Positions 35,621-45,230 of a DNA stretch of 64,000 bases are shown here, one piece after another. This DNA comes from Lysobacteraceae bacterium NML91-0213. Lineage in GTDB: Bacteria; Pseudomonadota; Gammaproteobacteria; Xanthomonadales; Xanthomonadaceae. The translations under genes were made by a program, and so were the position numbers. Under the pieces are notes generated by a model, which was given only the letters and a program-made list of their open reading frames with translations, did not search any database and had not been told where the DNA came from. Each line of letters begins with the position of its first letter. Within the stretch, counting starts at the first letter, position 1. The stretch spans positions 791,630 through 855,629 of the forward strand of contig NWQL01000001.1 of the NCBI GenBank assembly GCA_002798175.1. The letters are read 5' to 3'.

Positions 35621-35636
35621 CCGGCGGTGGTTTTTT
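35611..35636 (+). terminator. Partial terminator or attenuator overlapping the hcp stop
   Basis: CACCGC (35611-35616), whose last bases belong to the final hcp codons, pairs with GCGGTG (35624-35629) and is followed by six T residues (35631-35636). The stem is short, so leaky termination is likely, leaving baseplate genes downstream at a lower level. Confidence 0.6.
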
Positions 35637-35666
35637 GCGGTGGCGCCGCAAGGTGCCACCGCATTT
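35636..35666 (+). terminator. Second hairpin after hcp
   Basis: TGCGGTGGC (35636-35644) and GCCACCGCA (35655-35663) form a perfect 9-bp stem followed by TTT, directly after the first hairpin. The two together look like a tandem attenuator, or the second stem protects the hcp mRNA 3' end. Confidence 0.5.
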
Positions 35667-35749
35667 GACGGTGGCCAGGGATGCAGATCGCGCTTCGTTG
35701 CTCGCCGACGGCGCGGATGCCTCCAGTGGCCGCGACAGGACGCCTTGAC

Positions 35750-36235
35750 ATGAAAGGACTCGAGCCGAGCCTCTTGGAGAAGCTCTTCGACGACTCGCCA
35801 CGCAGCAATGCGGTCGCGAGCGTGGTGCGCCCGGTGACGCTCGAGCAGTACAAGGAATCGGTGGCGCGCGATCTCGAAGGGCTACTCAACAGCCGCTGCG
35901 CGTTCGATGAGGCGGCACTGGCCGGGTTCCCGGAGTGCCAACGCTCGCTCATGACCTACGGGCTGTGCGATTTCGCGGCCAAAAGCCTTGCCAACGCCTA
36001 TGACCGTGCCGCGATCTGCCGCTCGCTGGAACAGGCCATTGCCCGGCACGAGCGTCGCCTGCATCAGGTCCAGGTGCAGCTCGACAGCGGCAATCGCGCT
36101 GGCACAGGGCTGCATTTTTCCATCCATGCACTCCTCGACGTGCAGCCCGCGCGCGAGCCGGTGAGTTTCGATGCCATGCTCCAGCCCACCACGCTGCAGT
36201 ACTCGGTGAGCCGGCTGCGTCGGCAGGCGGCCTGA
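35750..36235 (+). CDS. tssE: T6SS baseplate protein TssE
   Basis: gp25-like wedge protein that starts sheath polymerisation. The ATG at 35750, with GACAGGA upstream, gives 161 residues (MKGLEPSLLEKLFDD); the longer frame upstream overlaps the hcp attenuator and is not conserved. Typical features are the SVARDLEGLLNSRCAFDE block, which holds the conserved RDLE-type core, a YGLCDFAAKSL block and the C-terminal HFSIHALLDVQPAREPVSF. Length is in the family range. It lies 11 bases before tssF. Confidence 0.92.
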   Translation: MKGLEPSLLEKLFDDSPRSNAVASVVRPVTLEQYKESVARDLEGLLNSRCAFDEAALAGFPECQRSLMTYGLCDFAAKSLANAYDRAAICRSLEQAIARHERRLHQVQVQLDSGNRAGTGLHFSIHALLDVQPAREPVSFDAMLQPTTLQYSVSRLRRQAA

Positions 36236-36246
36236 GGGAGCTACGC

Positions 36247-38082
36247 GTGGAGGATCTGCTGCCGTTCTACGAGCGCGAGCTCGGCTACCTGCGTCGCTAC
36301 GGGCGCGAATTCGCCGAGCGCTATCCGAAGATCGCCAACCGGCTGCTGCTGTCGGCCGAGGGCAGCGAGGATCCGCATGTCGAACGTCTGATCGAATCGT
36401 TCGCGCTGTTGAGCGCCCGCGTTTCCAAGAAGATCGACGACGACTACCCCGAGTTCACCGACGCGTTGCTGGAGGTGATGTACCCGCATTACCTGCGCAG
36501 CGTTCCCTCGTGCTCGATCGCCCGTTTCGACGCCGGCGCGGCGTCGGCACGGCTTGGCGGACCTGTCCGGATTCCGCGCGGCACCATGCTGCAGTCGCGA
36601 CCGGTTCGCGGCGTGCCGTGCCGGTTCCGGACGGCATACGACGTCGATCTGCTGCCTCTGGGGCTGGTGGGCGCGAAGTATCGCGGCGTGGCCGACGCGC
36701 CGCTTGCGGTCTCGCTGCCCCAGGGCAGCGGGGCGCAGATCTCGCTGACCTTCGAGCTTGCATCCGCGCAAGCCTCCTTCGCCGATCTCGAAGACGGGAT
36801 CGTCCGGCTGTTCGCCGACGGCGAGCCTTCCCTGCGTGCCGCACTCCGCGACGCGCTGGCCCTGCAGGTGCTTGCGGCATACGTCGAAGCGGATGGGAGC
36901 GGTCGCTGGCGGCGGCTGGAACGCAATCCGCTGCGGGCTGCCGGATTCGATGAGGCCGATGCCCTCATCGACTTTCCGGCACGGTCGCATCCGGCCTATC
37001 GGCTTCTTACGGAATTCTTCGCGTTTCCCGACAAGTTCGGCTTCTTCGACCTGCCGCTGCGCGAGGTGACCGCGGGCGCCCGCCAGCGTTTCACCCTGCA
37101 CGTGGTGCTGCGTGGAGCCGGGCCGGACCATGCCGCCTCGCGGGCGTTGGAAGGTCTGGCGCCGGAGCACCTGCTGGCAGGCTGCACGCCCGTGGTCAAC
37201 CTGTTCCGCCAGCGCGGCGAGCCCATCCGCGTCACCCAGCGCACCGACAGCTACCCCGTCCTGGCCGATGCACGGCGCGCCTTCGCCTACGACGTGCATG
37301 CCATCGAATCGGTCGTCCGGATCCGGCAGACCCCACAGGGCGAGCAGATCCAGGCGTTCCGCCCGTTCTATTCGCTGCACCATGGGGAGGATCCCGAGCG
37401 CAGCGGGCACTACTGGGTGTCGCAGCGCAACGAGGACGTCGAGCGGGTCAGTCCGGGCTACGAGACCGAACTGTCTTTCGTCGACCTGCAGTTCAACCCG
37501 GTCGTCCCGCGGACCGACTTGGTCAGTGTCGAGCTCACCTGCAGCAATCGGGACCTGCCCGCGCAGCTGACGTTCGGGGTCACCGGTGGCGACCTCAGCA
37601 TGGAGGGGGGGGCGCCGGTGCGCAGTATCGCCATGCTGCGAAAGCCATCGGCTCCGTTGCGGTTCCGCCGCGGGCGCGGTGCGCAGTGGCGGCTGATCTC
37701 GCACCTGGCGCTGAACCATCTGTCGCTCACCCAGGCAGGCCTGCCGGCACTGAAGGAAATGCTGCGGCTCTATGACCTCGCGTCGAGCGACGTATCGCGT
37801 CGCCAGATCGACGGCATCGTGGCAATCGAGCATGTCGTCGCCACCGAGTGGATGCCGGGGCGCCACTTCGCCTCGGTGGTTCGCGGTATCGAGATCCGCC
37901 TGACCATCGAGGAAAGCGACTTCGTCGGCAGCGGGATTGCCGGCTTCGCCCAGGTCATGGACCGGTTCTTCGGCCTGTACGTCCACGCCAACAGTTTCAC
38001 CCGCCTGGTGTTGCTGTCGGCACGCAACGGGGAGGAGCTGGTGCGATGCGACGCGCGCAGCGGCGAATCGACCCTGGTCTGA
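36247..38082 (+). CDS. tssF: T6SS baseplate protein TssF
   Basis: Wedge component that pairs with TssG and TssE. 611 residues starting at a GTG (36247), with MEDLLPFYERELGYLRR as the family N-terminus. Other typical blocks: the YPKIANRLLLSAEGSEDPHV block, VSKKIDDDYPEFTDALLEVM, the YPHYLRSVPSCSIARF block, and PHVEWMPGRH-like sequence near the C-terminus (VATEWMPGRHFASVVRG) followed by SFTRLVLLSARNGEEL. The stop at 38082 lies 37 bases inside tssG, so these genes overlap. The size is typical. Confidence 0.95.
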   Translation: MEDLLPFYERELGYLRRYGREFAERYPKIANRLLLSAEGSEDPHVERLIESFALLSARVSKKIDDDYPEFTDALLEVMYPHYLRSVPSCSIARFDAGAASARLGGPVRIPRGTMLQSRPVRGVPCRFRTAYDVDLLPLGLVGAKYRGVADAPLAVSLPQGSGAQISLTFELASAQASFADLEDGIVRLFADGEPSLRAALRDALALQVLAAYVEADGSGRWRRLERNPLRAAGFDEADALIDFPARSHPAYRLLTEFFAFPDKFGFFDLPLREVTAGARQRFTLHVVLRGAGPDHAASRALEGLAPEHLLAGCTPVVNLFRQRGEPIRVTQRTDSYPVLADARRAFAYDVHAIESVVRIRQTPQGEQIQAFRPFYSLHHGEDPERSGHYWVSQRNEDVERVSPGYETELSFVDLQFNPVVPRTDLVSVELTCSNRDLPAQLTFGVTGGDLSMEGGAPVRSIAMLRKPSAPLRFRRGRGAQWRLISHLALNHLSLTQAGLPALKEMLRLYDLASSDVSRRQIDGIVAIEHVVATEWMPGRHFASVVRGIEIRLTIEESDFVGSGIAGFAQVMDRFFGLYVHANSFTRLVLLSARNGEELVRCDARSGESTLV

Positions 38083-39131
38083 TCCAGCAGCTGGCCCGGC
38101 AGCCCCACCGCTTCGGATTCTTCCAGGCGATGCGGCTGCTGGAGCAACTGTTCCATCGCCAGGGCATCGGGGCGGGCGACGCGCTGCCGTTGCGGGTGCG
38201 TTTCCGCAACTCTCTGGCGCTGGGGTTTCCGGCCAGCGAGCTCGACGATGTGGCGCTGTACGACGTCGACGGTGTCGAGGTGGCGGATGACGCAGGCCTG
38301 GAGGATGTCCTGGCCGGCTCGCGGGTGGGCCAGGTGCATCTCACACCGGCCTTCATGGGCCTGCTCGGCGGCACCGGCACATTGCCCCTGCACTACACCG
38401 AGACGCTGGCAGACCGCGAACTCTACCGCCGTGACCGCGCGGCACGCGCGTTCCTGGACATCTTCACCACGCGCATGGTCGCGCTGCATTACGCCGCCTG
38501 GAAGAAATATCGGCTCGCACTGCAGTACGAACTCGACCGTCGCGAGCGCTTCCTGCCGCTGGTGCTGTCGCTGGCGGGGCTTGGGCTGCCCGGCCTGCGC
38601 GAACGGATGGTGGATGGCGAGGGTGATGTGTTCGATCAGGCGGTGGCCTACCACGCCGGCGCGATCCGCCAGCGGCCGGTCTCGGCGGTCACCCTGCAGA
38701 GGATTCTCGGCGAATACTTCGGCATTCCCATGCGCGTCGAACAGTTCGTGGGTGCGTGGTACCGGGTGCCGGCGTCGCAGCGCACCGTGCTCGGGTCGGG
38801 TACCGCCCGGCTCGGGTCCACGGCTCTTGCCGGCGACCGCGTCTGGCAACGCGACTTGCGTATGCGGTTGCGCCTGGGGCCGCTCGATCGGCGTGGCTTC
38901 GATGCTTTCCTGCCCGGAGGCGCGGCTGCCGCCGCACTGGCCAGGTGGCTGACCCTGCTGCTGGGCTCCTCGCTCGAATACGAGGTACGACTGGCGCTGC
39001 GTGCCGAGGATGTGCGTGGCGCGGGCCTGGGGGGGGATGGGGTCCGGCTCGGGTGGGACAGCTACCTGTGCACCCGCCCGGCCCCCGCGCCCCGTGACGA
39101 CACCTGCTACGAGCTGCACACCATCCATTAG
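38046..39131 (+). CDS. tssG: T6SS baseplate protein TssG
   Basis: Partner of TssF in the baseplate wedge. The ATG at 38046 is inside the end of tssF (37-base overlap) and gives 361 residues starting MRRAQRRIDPGLIQQL. Family blocks: PHRFGFFQAMRLLEQLF, the FRNSLALGFPASEL block, TPAFMGLLGGTGTLPLHYTE and LQRILGEYFGIPMRVEQFVG. A longer frame going further upstream would run against the reading frame of tssF and is not used. Length is typical. The clpV gene follows after 46 bases. Confidence 0.94.
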   Translation: MRRAQRRIDPGLIQQLARQPHRFGFFQAMRLLEQLFHRQGIGAGDALPLRVRFRNSLALGFPASELDDVALYDVDGVEVADDAGLEDVLAGSRVGQVHLTPAFMGLLGGTGTLPLHYTETLADRELYRRDRAARAFLDIFTTRMVALHYAAWKKYRLALQYELDRRERFLPLVLSLAGLGLPGLRERMVDGEGDVFDQAVAYHAGAIRQRPVSAVTLQRILGEYFGIPMRVEQFVGAWYRVPASQRTVLGSGTARLGSTALAGDRVWQRDLRMRLRLGPLDRRGFDAFLPGGAAAAALARWLTLLLGSSLEYEVRLALRAEDVRGAGLGGDGVRLGWDSYLCTRPAPAPRDDTCYELHTIH

Positions 39132-39177
39132 CCACCCGTTCGCCCACGGAAACGCATCGCGCAAGGAACGCACCGCA

Positions 39178-41931
39178 ATGAGCATCAGCCTCAAGAAACT
39201 GATCGAAAAGCTCGACACCACCTGCCGCCAGGCCGCAGAGCGCGCCGCCAACCTGTGCATGGCACGCGGCCATTACGAGGTCGACCTCGAACACCTGTTC
39301 CTCGCGCTGCTGGAGCAGCCCCAGTCGGACTTCGTACTGATCGCGCGCCGCAGCGGCATCTCGCCCGACATCCTGCAGCGCGACCTGGACGCGGAGATGG
39401 GGCGATTCCGCAGCGGCAACACGCGCACGCCAGTGTTCTCGCAACACCTGCCAACCCTGTTCGAGCACGCCTGGCTGATCGCGTCGCTGGATTCAGGCAC
39501 CACCCGCATCCGGAGCGGGCATCTGCTGCTTGCCTTGTTGACCGAGCCCGGCCTCTCACAGCTCGCGCTGCGTGGTTCCAAGGAGTTCGCGCGCTTCAAG
39601 CGCGACGAGCTGAAACACAACTTCGCTGCGCTGACCGAGGGTTCGCAGGAAGCCGGAGACGGGGTGCGCTTCGCGGGTGCGGCGAACGCGGATGAGGGGC
39701 TCAGCCAAACCGGTGCGCCAATGGCCGACGGCGGATTGTCGAAAACGCCGGCGCTCGACCAGTTCACCACCAACCTCACCCAGCGGGCCCGCGATGGCCA
39801 TATCGATCCGGTGATTGGCCGCGATGGCGAGATCCGCCAACTCGTGGACATCCTGCTGCGGCGCCGCCAGAACAACCCGATCCTTACCGGCGAGGCCGGC
39901 GTCGGCAAGACCGCGGTGGTCGAGGGCCTGGCGTTGCGCATCGCCAATGCCGATGTGCCTGCGGTGCTGCACGGCGTGGAACTGCATGTGCTCGACATGG
40001 GCCTGCTGCAGGCCGGGGCGAGCGTCAAGGGCGAGTTCGAGAACCGCCTGAAGAATGTGATCGACGAAGTGAGGAAGAGTCCGCATCCGATCATCCTGTT
40101 CATCGACGAGGCGCACACGATGATCGGTGCCGGCGGCGCAGCGGGGCAGAACGATGCCGCCAACCTGCTCAAGCCGGCGCTGGCGCGTGGCGAGTTGCGC
40201 ACCATCGCCGCCACCACCTGGAGCGAGTACAAGAAGTATTTCGAGAAGGATGCCGCATTGGCGCGGCGCTTCCAGGTGGTCAAGGTCGAGGAGCCGAGCG
40301 AGCCGGTTGCCGCGGCGATGTTGCGCGCGATCGTGCCGCTCATGGAGCGCCATTTCGGGATCCGGGTACTCGACGAGGCGGTGACAGAGGCGGTGCGGCT
40401 GTCGCATCGCTATATCAGCGGGCGGCAGCTTCCGGACAAGGCGGTTGGCGTGCTGGATACCGCCTGCGCCAAGGTTGCGCTGGGGCAGCGCGCCACGCCG
40501 GCCGCCATCGAGGACACCCGACGTCATCTCGAACGCATGGGCGCGGAAGCCGCAGCGATCTTGCGCGAGGTTGCCGGCGGTGCCAATGGCCATGCCGAGC
40601 GCATCGCCGCGCTCGAGCTTGCGCAGGCACAGGCGAAGACGCAACTTGAAGGGCTCGAAACGCGCCTGCAACAGGAGCAGGATCTGGCGGCGCGGATCCA
40701 GGCGCTGCGCACCGGCCTCGAATCACGCACGCCCGCGGCGACAGACGCGGAAGCGGCCCAGCCCGGGACGGCGGAAGCCGGGGTCGCGGTCGCGACGCGG
40801 CGCAAGGCAGCGCGCGGTAAAGCCGGGGCCCCGGTGAAGGAACCTCCCAGCGAACTGGAGTCCCTGCTCGTGCAATTGCGCGAGCTGCAGGGGGAATCGC
40901 CAATGGTGCCGCTGCAGGTTGACGGGGCAGTGGTCGCCGAGATCGTCTCCGCATGGACGGGCATTCCGCTCGGGCGCATGGTCAAGGACGAGATCCGCAC
41001 CGTGCGCAATCTCAAGCCCCTGCTGGCCGAGCGCGTCATCGGCCAGGACCACGCGCTCGATGCCATCGCCCAGCGCGTGCGTACCGCGACCGCACGACTG
41101 GAGGACCCGGACAAGCCGCGCGGCGTGTTCCTGTTCGTCGGCCCCTCCGGCGTGGGCAAGACCGAGACCGCGCTTGCGCTCGCCGACATCCTCTATGGCG
41201 GCGAGAAAAAACTGGTCACCATCAACATGAGCGAGTACCAGGAGGCCCATAGCGTCTCCGGGCTCAAGGGCTCGCCGCCAGGGTACGTCGGCTATGGCGA
41301 GGGCGGTGTGCTCACCGAAGCGGTGCGCCGCAACCCGTACAGCGTCGTGCTGCTCGACGAGGTGGAAAAGGCGCATCCCGATGTACTGGAGATGTTCTTC
41401 CAGGTGTTCGACAAGGGTGCGATGGACGATGCGGAAGGCCGCGAAATCGACTTCCGGAACACGCTGATCATCCTGACGTCGAACGTCGGCTCGCCGCAGA
41501 TCATGCAGGCCTGCCTCAACAAGCCGGCAGAGGAGATCCCATCGGCCGACGTGCTGGCGGAATCGTTGCGCCCCGTGCTGATGAAGCACTTCAAGCCGGC
41601 CTTCCTGGGCCGACTCAAGGTGGTCCCCTACTATCCGATCGGCGATGACGTGCTCGCGTCGATCATCACGCTCAAGCTGCAGCGCATCCGCGACCGCGTG
41701 CATGCCAACCACAGGTCCGGCTTCGACTGGGACGATGGCCTGGTGGATGCGGTGCTTCAACGCTGCACCGAGGTGGACTCGGGCGCCCGCAACGTCGATC
41801 ACATTCTCAATGGCACGCTGCTGCCGGAAATCGCCGACACGGTACTGGCAAGCATGGCCGAAGGCGGTAAGATCAGCCGCATCAGGGTCACTGCCGGGCG
41901 CAACGGCGATTTCAGATACAAGGTGGCCTGA
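39178..41931 (+). CDS. tssH: T6SS ATPase ClpV (TssH)
   Basis: AAA+ unfoldase that disassembles contracted sheath so that TssB and TssC are reused. The ATG at 39178 gives 917 residues. Two Clp-N repeats lie near the start (ARGHYEVDLEHLFLALLEQP and IRSGHLLLALLTEP). The first nucleotide-binding domain has Walker A GEAGVGKT and Walker B VILFIDEAHT-type sequence (IILFIDEAHTM); the second has GPSGVGKTETA and VVLLDEVEKAHPDVLEM. A coiled coil between them (about 480-620) contains an Ala/Thr-rich insertion. Both motor domains look intact, so the motor is probably active even though tssK is interrupted. Confidence 0.96.
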   Translation: MSISLKKLIEKLDTTCRQAAERAANLCMARGHYEVDLEHLFLALLEQPQSDFVLIARRSGISPDILQRDLDAEMGRFRSGNTRTPVFSQHLPTLFEHAWLIASLDSGTTRIRSGHLLLALLTEPGLSQLALRGSKEFARFKRDELKHNFAALTEGSQEAGDGVRFAGAANADEGLSQTGAPMADGGLSKTPALDQFTTNLTQRARDGHIDPVIGRDGEIRQLVDILLRRRQNNPILTGEAGVGKTAVVEGLALRIANADVPAVLHGVELHVLDMGLLQAGASVKGEFENRLKNVIDEVRKSPHPIILFIDEAHTMIGAGGAAGQNDAANLLKPALARGELRTIAATTWSEYKKYFEKDAALARRFQVVKVEEPSEPVAAAMLRAIVPLMERHFGIRVLDEAVTEAVRLSHRYISGRQLPDKAVGVLDTACAKVALGQRATPAAIEDTRRHLERMGAEAAAILREVAGGANGHAERIAALELAQAQAKTQLEGLETRLQQEQDLAARIQALRTGLESRTPAATDAEAAQPGTAEAGVAVATRRKAARGKAGAPVKEPPSELESLLVQLRELQGESPMVPLQVDGAVVAEIVSAWTGIPLGRMVKDEIRTVRNLKPLLAERVIGQDHALDAIAQRVRTATARLEDPDKPRGVFLFVGPSGVGKTETALALADILYGGEKKLVTINMSEYQEAHSVSGLKGSPPGYVGYGEGGVLTEAVRRNPYSVVLLDEVEKAHPDVLEMFFQVFDKGAMDDAEGREIDFRNTLIILTSNVGSPQIMQACLNKPAEEIPSADVLAESLRPVLMKHFKPAFLGRLKVVPYYPIGDDVLASIITLKLQRIRDRVHANHRSGFDWDDGLVDAVLQRCTEVDSGARNVDHILNGTLLPEIADTVLASMAEGGKISRIRVTAGRNGDFRYKVA

Positions 41932-41958
41932 TACCACGGACGAACGACCCACAAGGAG

Positions 41959-42312
41959 ATGGAGATGGATTTCTACGGATTCGACCGCGCCGCCGCGATG
42001 GCGCATTGCGATAGTCTTGCGCTGGGCCGTGCGGGGCGCGAGACCTCGGCGATCTGCAGCTGGAACCGGGTTCGCCCCGAGCACGTCATCGACCTGCTCG
42101 ACCGCGCGGCTCCCGAAGCCCGTTCCGACGCGCGTGATCTCTCGTCCATGATCGCGCGGATGCCCTGGCGCATCCGCAACCAGCCGGCCGCACAGGGCGG
42201 CGCGCGCCTGGTCAACAACGTGCGCGAGATCGAGGTGTCGGTCGCCAGCCGCACCTGGCGCCTGCACTGCACCGAGACCCCGTCGCTGAAGCTCGAACGC
42301 ATCAGCGCCTGA
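41959..42312 (+). CDS. Unknown small protein between clpV and vgrG
   Basis: 117 residues (ATG at 41959; an ATG at 41965 is an alternative) with an AAGGAG ribosome-binding site at 41953-41958. I do not recognise the family. The N-terminus is helical (FYGFDRAAAMAHCDSLALG), the middle is charged (HVIDLLDRAAPEARSDARDL) and the end has alternating residues typical of beta strands (REIEVSVASRTWRLHC). No PAAR repeat and no signal peptide are visible. Its position, 27 bases after clpV and 58 bases before the second vgrG, argues for a T6SS accessory, chaperone or effector-loading function, which remains a guess. Confidence 0.7.
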   Translation: MEMDFYGFDRAAAMAHCDSLALGRAGRETSAICSWNRVRPEHVIDLLDRAAPEARSDARDLSSMIARMPWRIRNQPAAQGGARLVNNVREIEVSVASRTWRLHCTETPSLKLERISA

Positions 42313-42370
42313 CCCTTCCGTACGCTGCGGACCGCGACGGCCATGGATGCCGTTGCGGAAGGAGACCGAC

Positions 42371-45229
42371 ATGGATGCCGTCGCCACTCTTGCCACTGCA
42401 CTGCTCGCGGCTCCCGGCCAGCATGACCGGCTGCTGCGCCTGCATACGCCACTTGGGCCGGACGTGCTGGTGGCGGAGACCTTTCGTGGCAAAGAGTGCG
42501 TCGGCGACGGAGGGTTCCGCTTCGAGATCACCGCGCTTTCCGTCGATGCCGGCCTCGATCTGGATGCGCTGCTCGGCAGGCCGGTCCTGCTCGAGCTGTT
42601 GTGCGCCGACTCGCCGGTGCGAAGGCCTTTCCACGGCCATGTGACCGCGTTCGAGCAGATCGGCAGCAACGGGGGCCTTGCCCGCTACCGGTTGCAAGTG
42701 GAGCCCTGGCTGCGCTTCCTTCGCGAGCGCATCGACAGTTATGTGTTCCAGGACCGGAGCGTGGTGCAGATCGTCGAGGACGTCCTTGCCGATTACGCCG
42801 GGGTCGGGGCGCTGGCCCCGGCCTGGCGCTGGGATCTGCAGGACGCGGCCCTGTACCCGGTGCGCAGCCTGGCGACGCAGTACCAGGAATCCGATTTCGC
42901 CTTTATCGAGCGGCTGCTCGCCGACGAGGGCCTTTTCTACTGGTTCGAGCACGAAGGCGCGCCGGATGCCGGGGCGCTCGGCCGGCACGTGCTGGTGATC
43001 GCCGATCACAACGAAGCCTGCGCCGAACTGGGCGCGGTGCGCTACCACCGCGCCGATGCAACCGAGCGCGGAGACAGCCTGCAGGCGTGGTCACCGGCCC
43101 GGCGCCTGCATCCGACCCGACTTGCCCGTGCCAGCTGGGATTATCGCGGCCTTGGCCTGCGGCCTGCGGCCGCGGAAGCCGACACGGTGTGCGCGGACGT
43201 GGTGATCGAAGACGCCGATGTCACCGCACCCTATGCCTGGTGCGACGCGGCGCACGGGCAACGGCTCGCCAGTCGACAGCTCGAAGCAATGCAGGCGACA
43301 GCCTGCGCGGGTGCCGGCACCGGCACCTGGCGCCGGATGGCACCGGGCAGTCGCTTCTCGGTCAGCCAGCATCCCCAGGTAGGCGATGAAGCCCACCTGT
43401 GCGTCGCCGTGACGCATGAGGCACGCAACAATCTCGGCGCCGAGGTGTTCGATGCGCTGGAGCAGACATTGGGCGCCGTGGCGTTGCCAGGCCTTCCGCT
43501 TCCGGAGTTGCTCGGAGGCGGCATTGGGACCGTTGACGCCCTGCCTGGGCCAGCCGCCCTTGCGGTGGAGCATGCCGGACAACCCGGCTGCATCTCCGTC
43601 GGTGCGTCATCGCCGGAAGCCCGCAGCGCGGTCGACCCCGTCGAGTTCTATCGCAATGCCTTCGTCATGCAGCCGGCGGACGTTGCATATCGGCCGCGCA
43701 CCCGCGACGGCCGTGGCGAACGCCTGCACCCGCGGCCGACCGTCCATGGCACCCAGGTCGCCATCGTCGTCAGTGATGGGGCGCCTGTGACCACCGATCG
43801 CGACCACCGGGTCAAGGTGCAGTTTCCGTGGCAGCGCGGGGGCGATTCGAGTGCACGCCTTGCCCATCCGAGCGGCGATGACAACGCCCCTGCCGACCAC
43901 GGGGCGTGGACCTGGATGCGTGTCGCCACGCCATGGGCGGGTGACAACTGGGGCGGGGTCTTAGTGCCACGACGGGGCCAGGAAGTACTGGTGGTGTTCG
44001 TTGAGGGCGACATCGATCGGCCGGTGGTCGTAGGCAGCGTGTACAACGGCCGTGGCCAGCCGGATGCGCCGCACAACCAGGCTGGCGCAGGTGCCGCCGG
44101 GGCCACCGCCAACGCTGCTGCGTGGTTCGAGGGCAATGGACATGCCGCGGTCTACACGGGGTTCAAGTCGCAGGCGCTGGGTGACAGCCAAAGCGGTACC
44201 GGTGGCTACCAGCAGCTGCGTTTCGACGACACGCCGGGGCAGGGGCGCGCACAGGTCGCGACCACCCAGCATGCGACCACGTTGACGCTTGGCCACCTGA
44301 AGGCAGGCGAGGACAACCTGCGCGAGGGCGAGCGCGGGTTTGGCGCCGAGCTGTGGACCCGGGCCAGTGGTGCGGTGCGCGCCGGCAGCGGTCTATTGCT
44401 CACCAGCGAGCCCGGTCACCAGCAGCTCACGTCCAGACGGGCGCTGGGGCAGCTGGCTGACAGCGCGGAACTCACGACGACGCTGCAGCAGACCGCGGCC
44501 TATCAGCAGGCGGGGCTGCCCGACGAATCTGCACTGCTTGACGTGCAACGGAGCCATGCGGCCCTGCGGGAGACCCTCGTGTCGACCCAGCACGGCAGCG
44601 CGGTGCCCGCAGGAGAGGGCAGATCCATCGGCGGCGGCGACGGCGAGGCTCCAGGCTGGAGTGCACCGCATCTGCTCGCGGCCGGCGCCGATGGTGTGGT
44701 CCTCCTGACGCCGGCAGACCAGGCTTGGGTCTCCGGAACCCAGACTGGGCTCGCCGCCGGTACCGACCTCGACTGGATGAGCCAGGCCAGCCACGTCACC
44801 GCGGTCGCCGGCGGCATCGCACTGTTCACCCAGGGAGGCAACGCGCCGGGCGCAAAGCCGAACCAGGAGACCGGCATCGCGCTGCATGCCGCGCAGGGCC
44901 AGGTCAGCGCCCGTGCCCACAAGAACGAAGCCAGAGCAGCTGCCAGGACGACGATCACCATCGCGAGCACCCAGGCCGACGTGGAGATCGCCGCGCCGGC
45001 CAAGCATGTGCTGCTGACCGCCCAGGGCGCCTACCTGAAGCTCGAAGGCGGCAACATCGAACTGGGCGCGCCCGGGGTGGTGGAGTTCAAGGCCAGCAAC
45101 AAGGAACTTGCGGGGCCGAAGAGCGCGCGCGCGCGCGTGCCGGTCCTTGGGGGTGGCGACCTGAGCTCATGCGAATTCAGGTCGCGGGGTGCCGACGCCG
45201 CCGGCGAGGCGCTTGTTCTTGGTGGCTGA
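42371..45229 (+). CDS. vgrG: Type VI secretion tip protein VgrG (second copy)
   Basis: 952 residues from the ATG at 42371, which has GGAGA nearby; an in-frame ATG at 42347 has no ribosome-binding site. The N-terminal block is HDRLLRLHTPLGPDVLVAET, with FAFIERLLADEGLFYWFEH typical of the gp27 part, then PRRGQEVLVVFVEGDIDRP in the gp5 part. The DUF2345 C-terminal part (from about residue 640) includes AHKNEARAAARTTITIAS and LTAQGAYLKLEGGNIELG. It differs clearly from the first VgrG. The stop at 45229 is one base before the ATG of the DUF4123 gene, so spike, chaperone and effector are coupled. Confidence 0.94.
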   Translation: MDAVATLATALLAAPGQHDRLLRLHTPLGPDVLVAETFRGKECVGDGGFRFEITALSVDAGLDLDALLGRPVLLELLCADSPVRRPFHGHVTAFEQIGSNGGLARYRLQVEPWLRFLRERIDSYVFQDRSVVQIVEDVLADYAGVGALAPAWRWDLQDAALYPVRSLATQYQESDFAFIERLLADEGLFYWFEHEGAPDAGALGRHVLVIADHNEACAELGAVRYHRADATERGDSLQAWSPARRLHPTRLARASWDYRGLGLRPAAAEADTVCADVVIEDADVTAPYAWCDAAHGQRLASRQLEAMQATACAGAGTGTWRRMAPGSRFSVSQHPQVGDEAHLCVAVTHEARNNLGAEVFDALEQTLGAVALPGLPLPELLGGGIGTVDALPGPAALAVEHAGQPGCISVGASSPEARSAVDPVEFYRNAFVMQPADVAYRPRTRDGRGERLHPRPTVHGTQVAIVVSDGAPVTTDRDHRVKVQFPWQRGGDSSARLAHPSGDDNAPADHGAWTWMRVATPWAGDNWGGVLVPRRGQEVLVVFVEGDIDRPVVVGSVYNGRGQPDAPHNQAGAGAAGATANAAAWFEGNGHAAVYTGFKSQALGDSQSGTGGYQQLRFDDTPGQGRAQVATTQHATTLTLGHLKAGEDNLREGERGFGAELWTRASGAVRAGSGLLLTSEPGHQQLTSRRALGQLADSAELTTTLQQTAAYQQAGLPDESALLDVQRSHAALRETLVSTQHGSAVPAGEGRSIGGGDGEAPGWSAPHLLAAGADGVVLLTPADQAWVSGTQTGLAAGTDLDWMSQASHVTAVAGGIALFTQGGNAPGAKPNQETGIALHAAQGQVSARAHKNEARAAARTTITIASTQADVEIAAPAKHVLLTAQGAYLKLEGGNIELGAPGVVEFKASNKELAGPKSARARVPVLGGGDLSSCEFRSRGADAAGEALVLGG

Positions 45230-45230
45230 G

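Noticed and set aside
36241..37986. 581-residue minus-strand frame opposite tssF
   Set aside because: Antisense to an intact baseplate gene with clear family blocks; no independent support.
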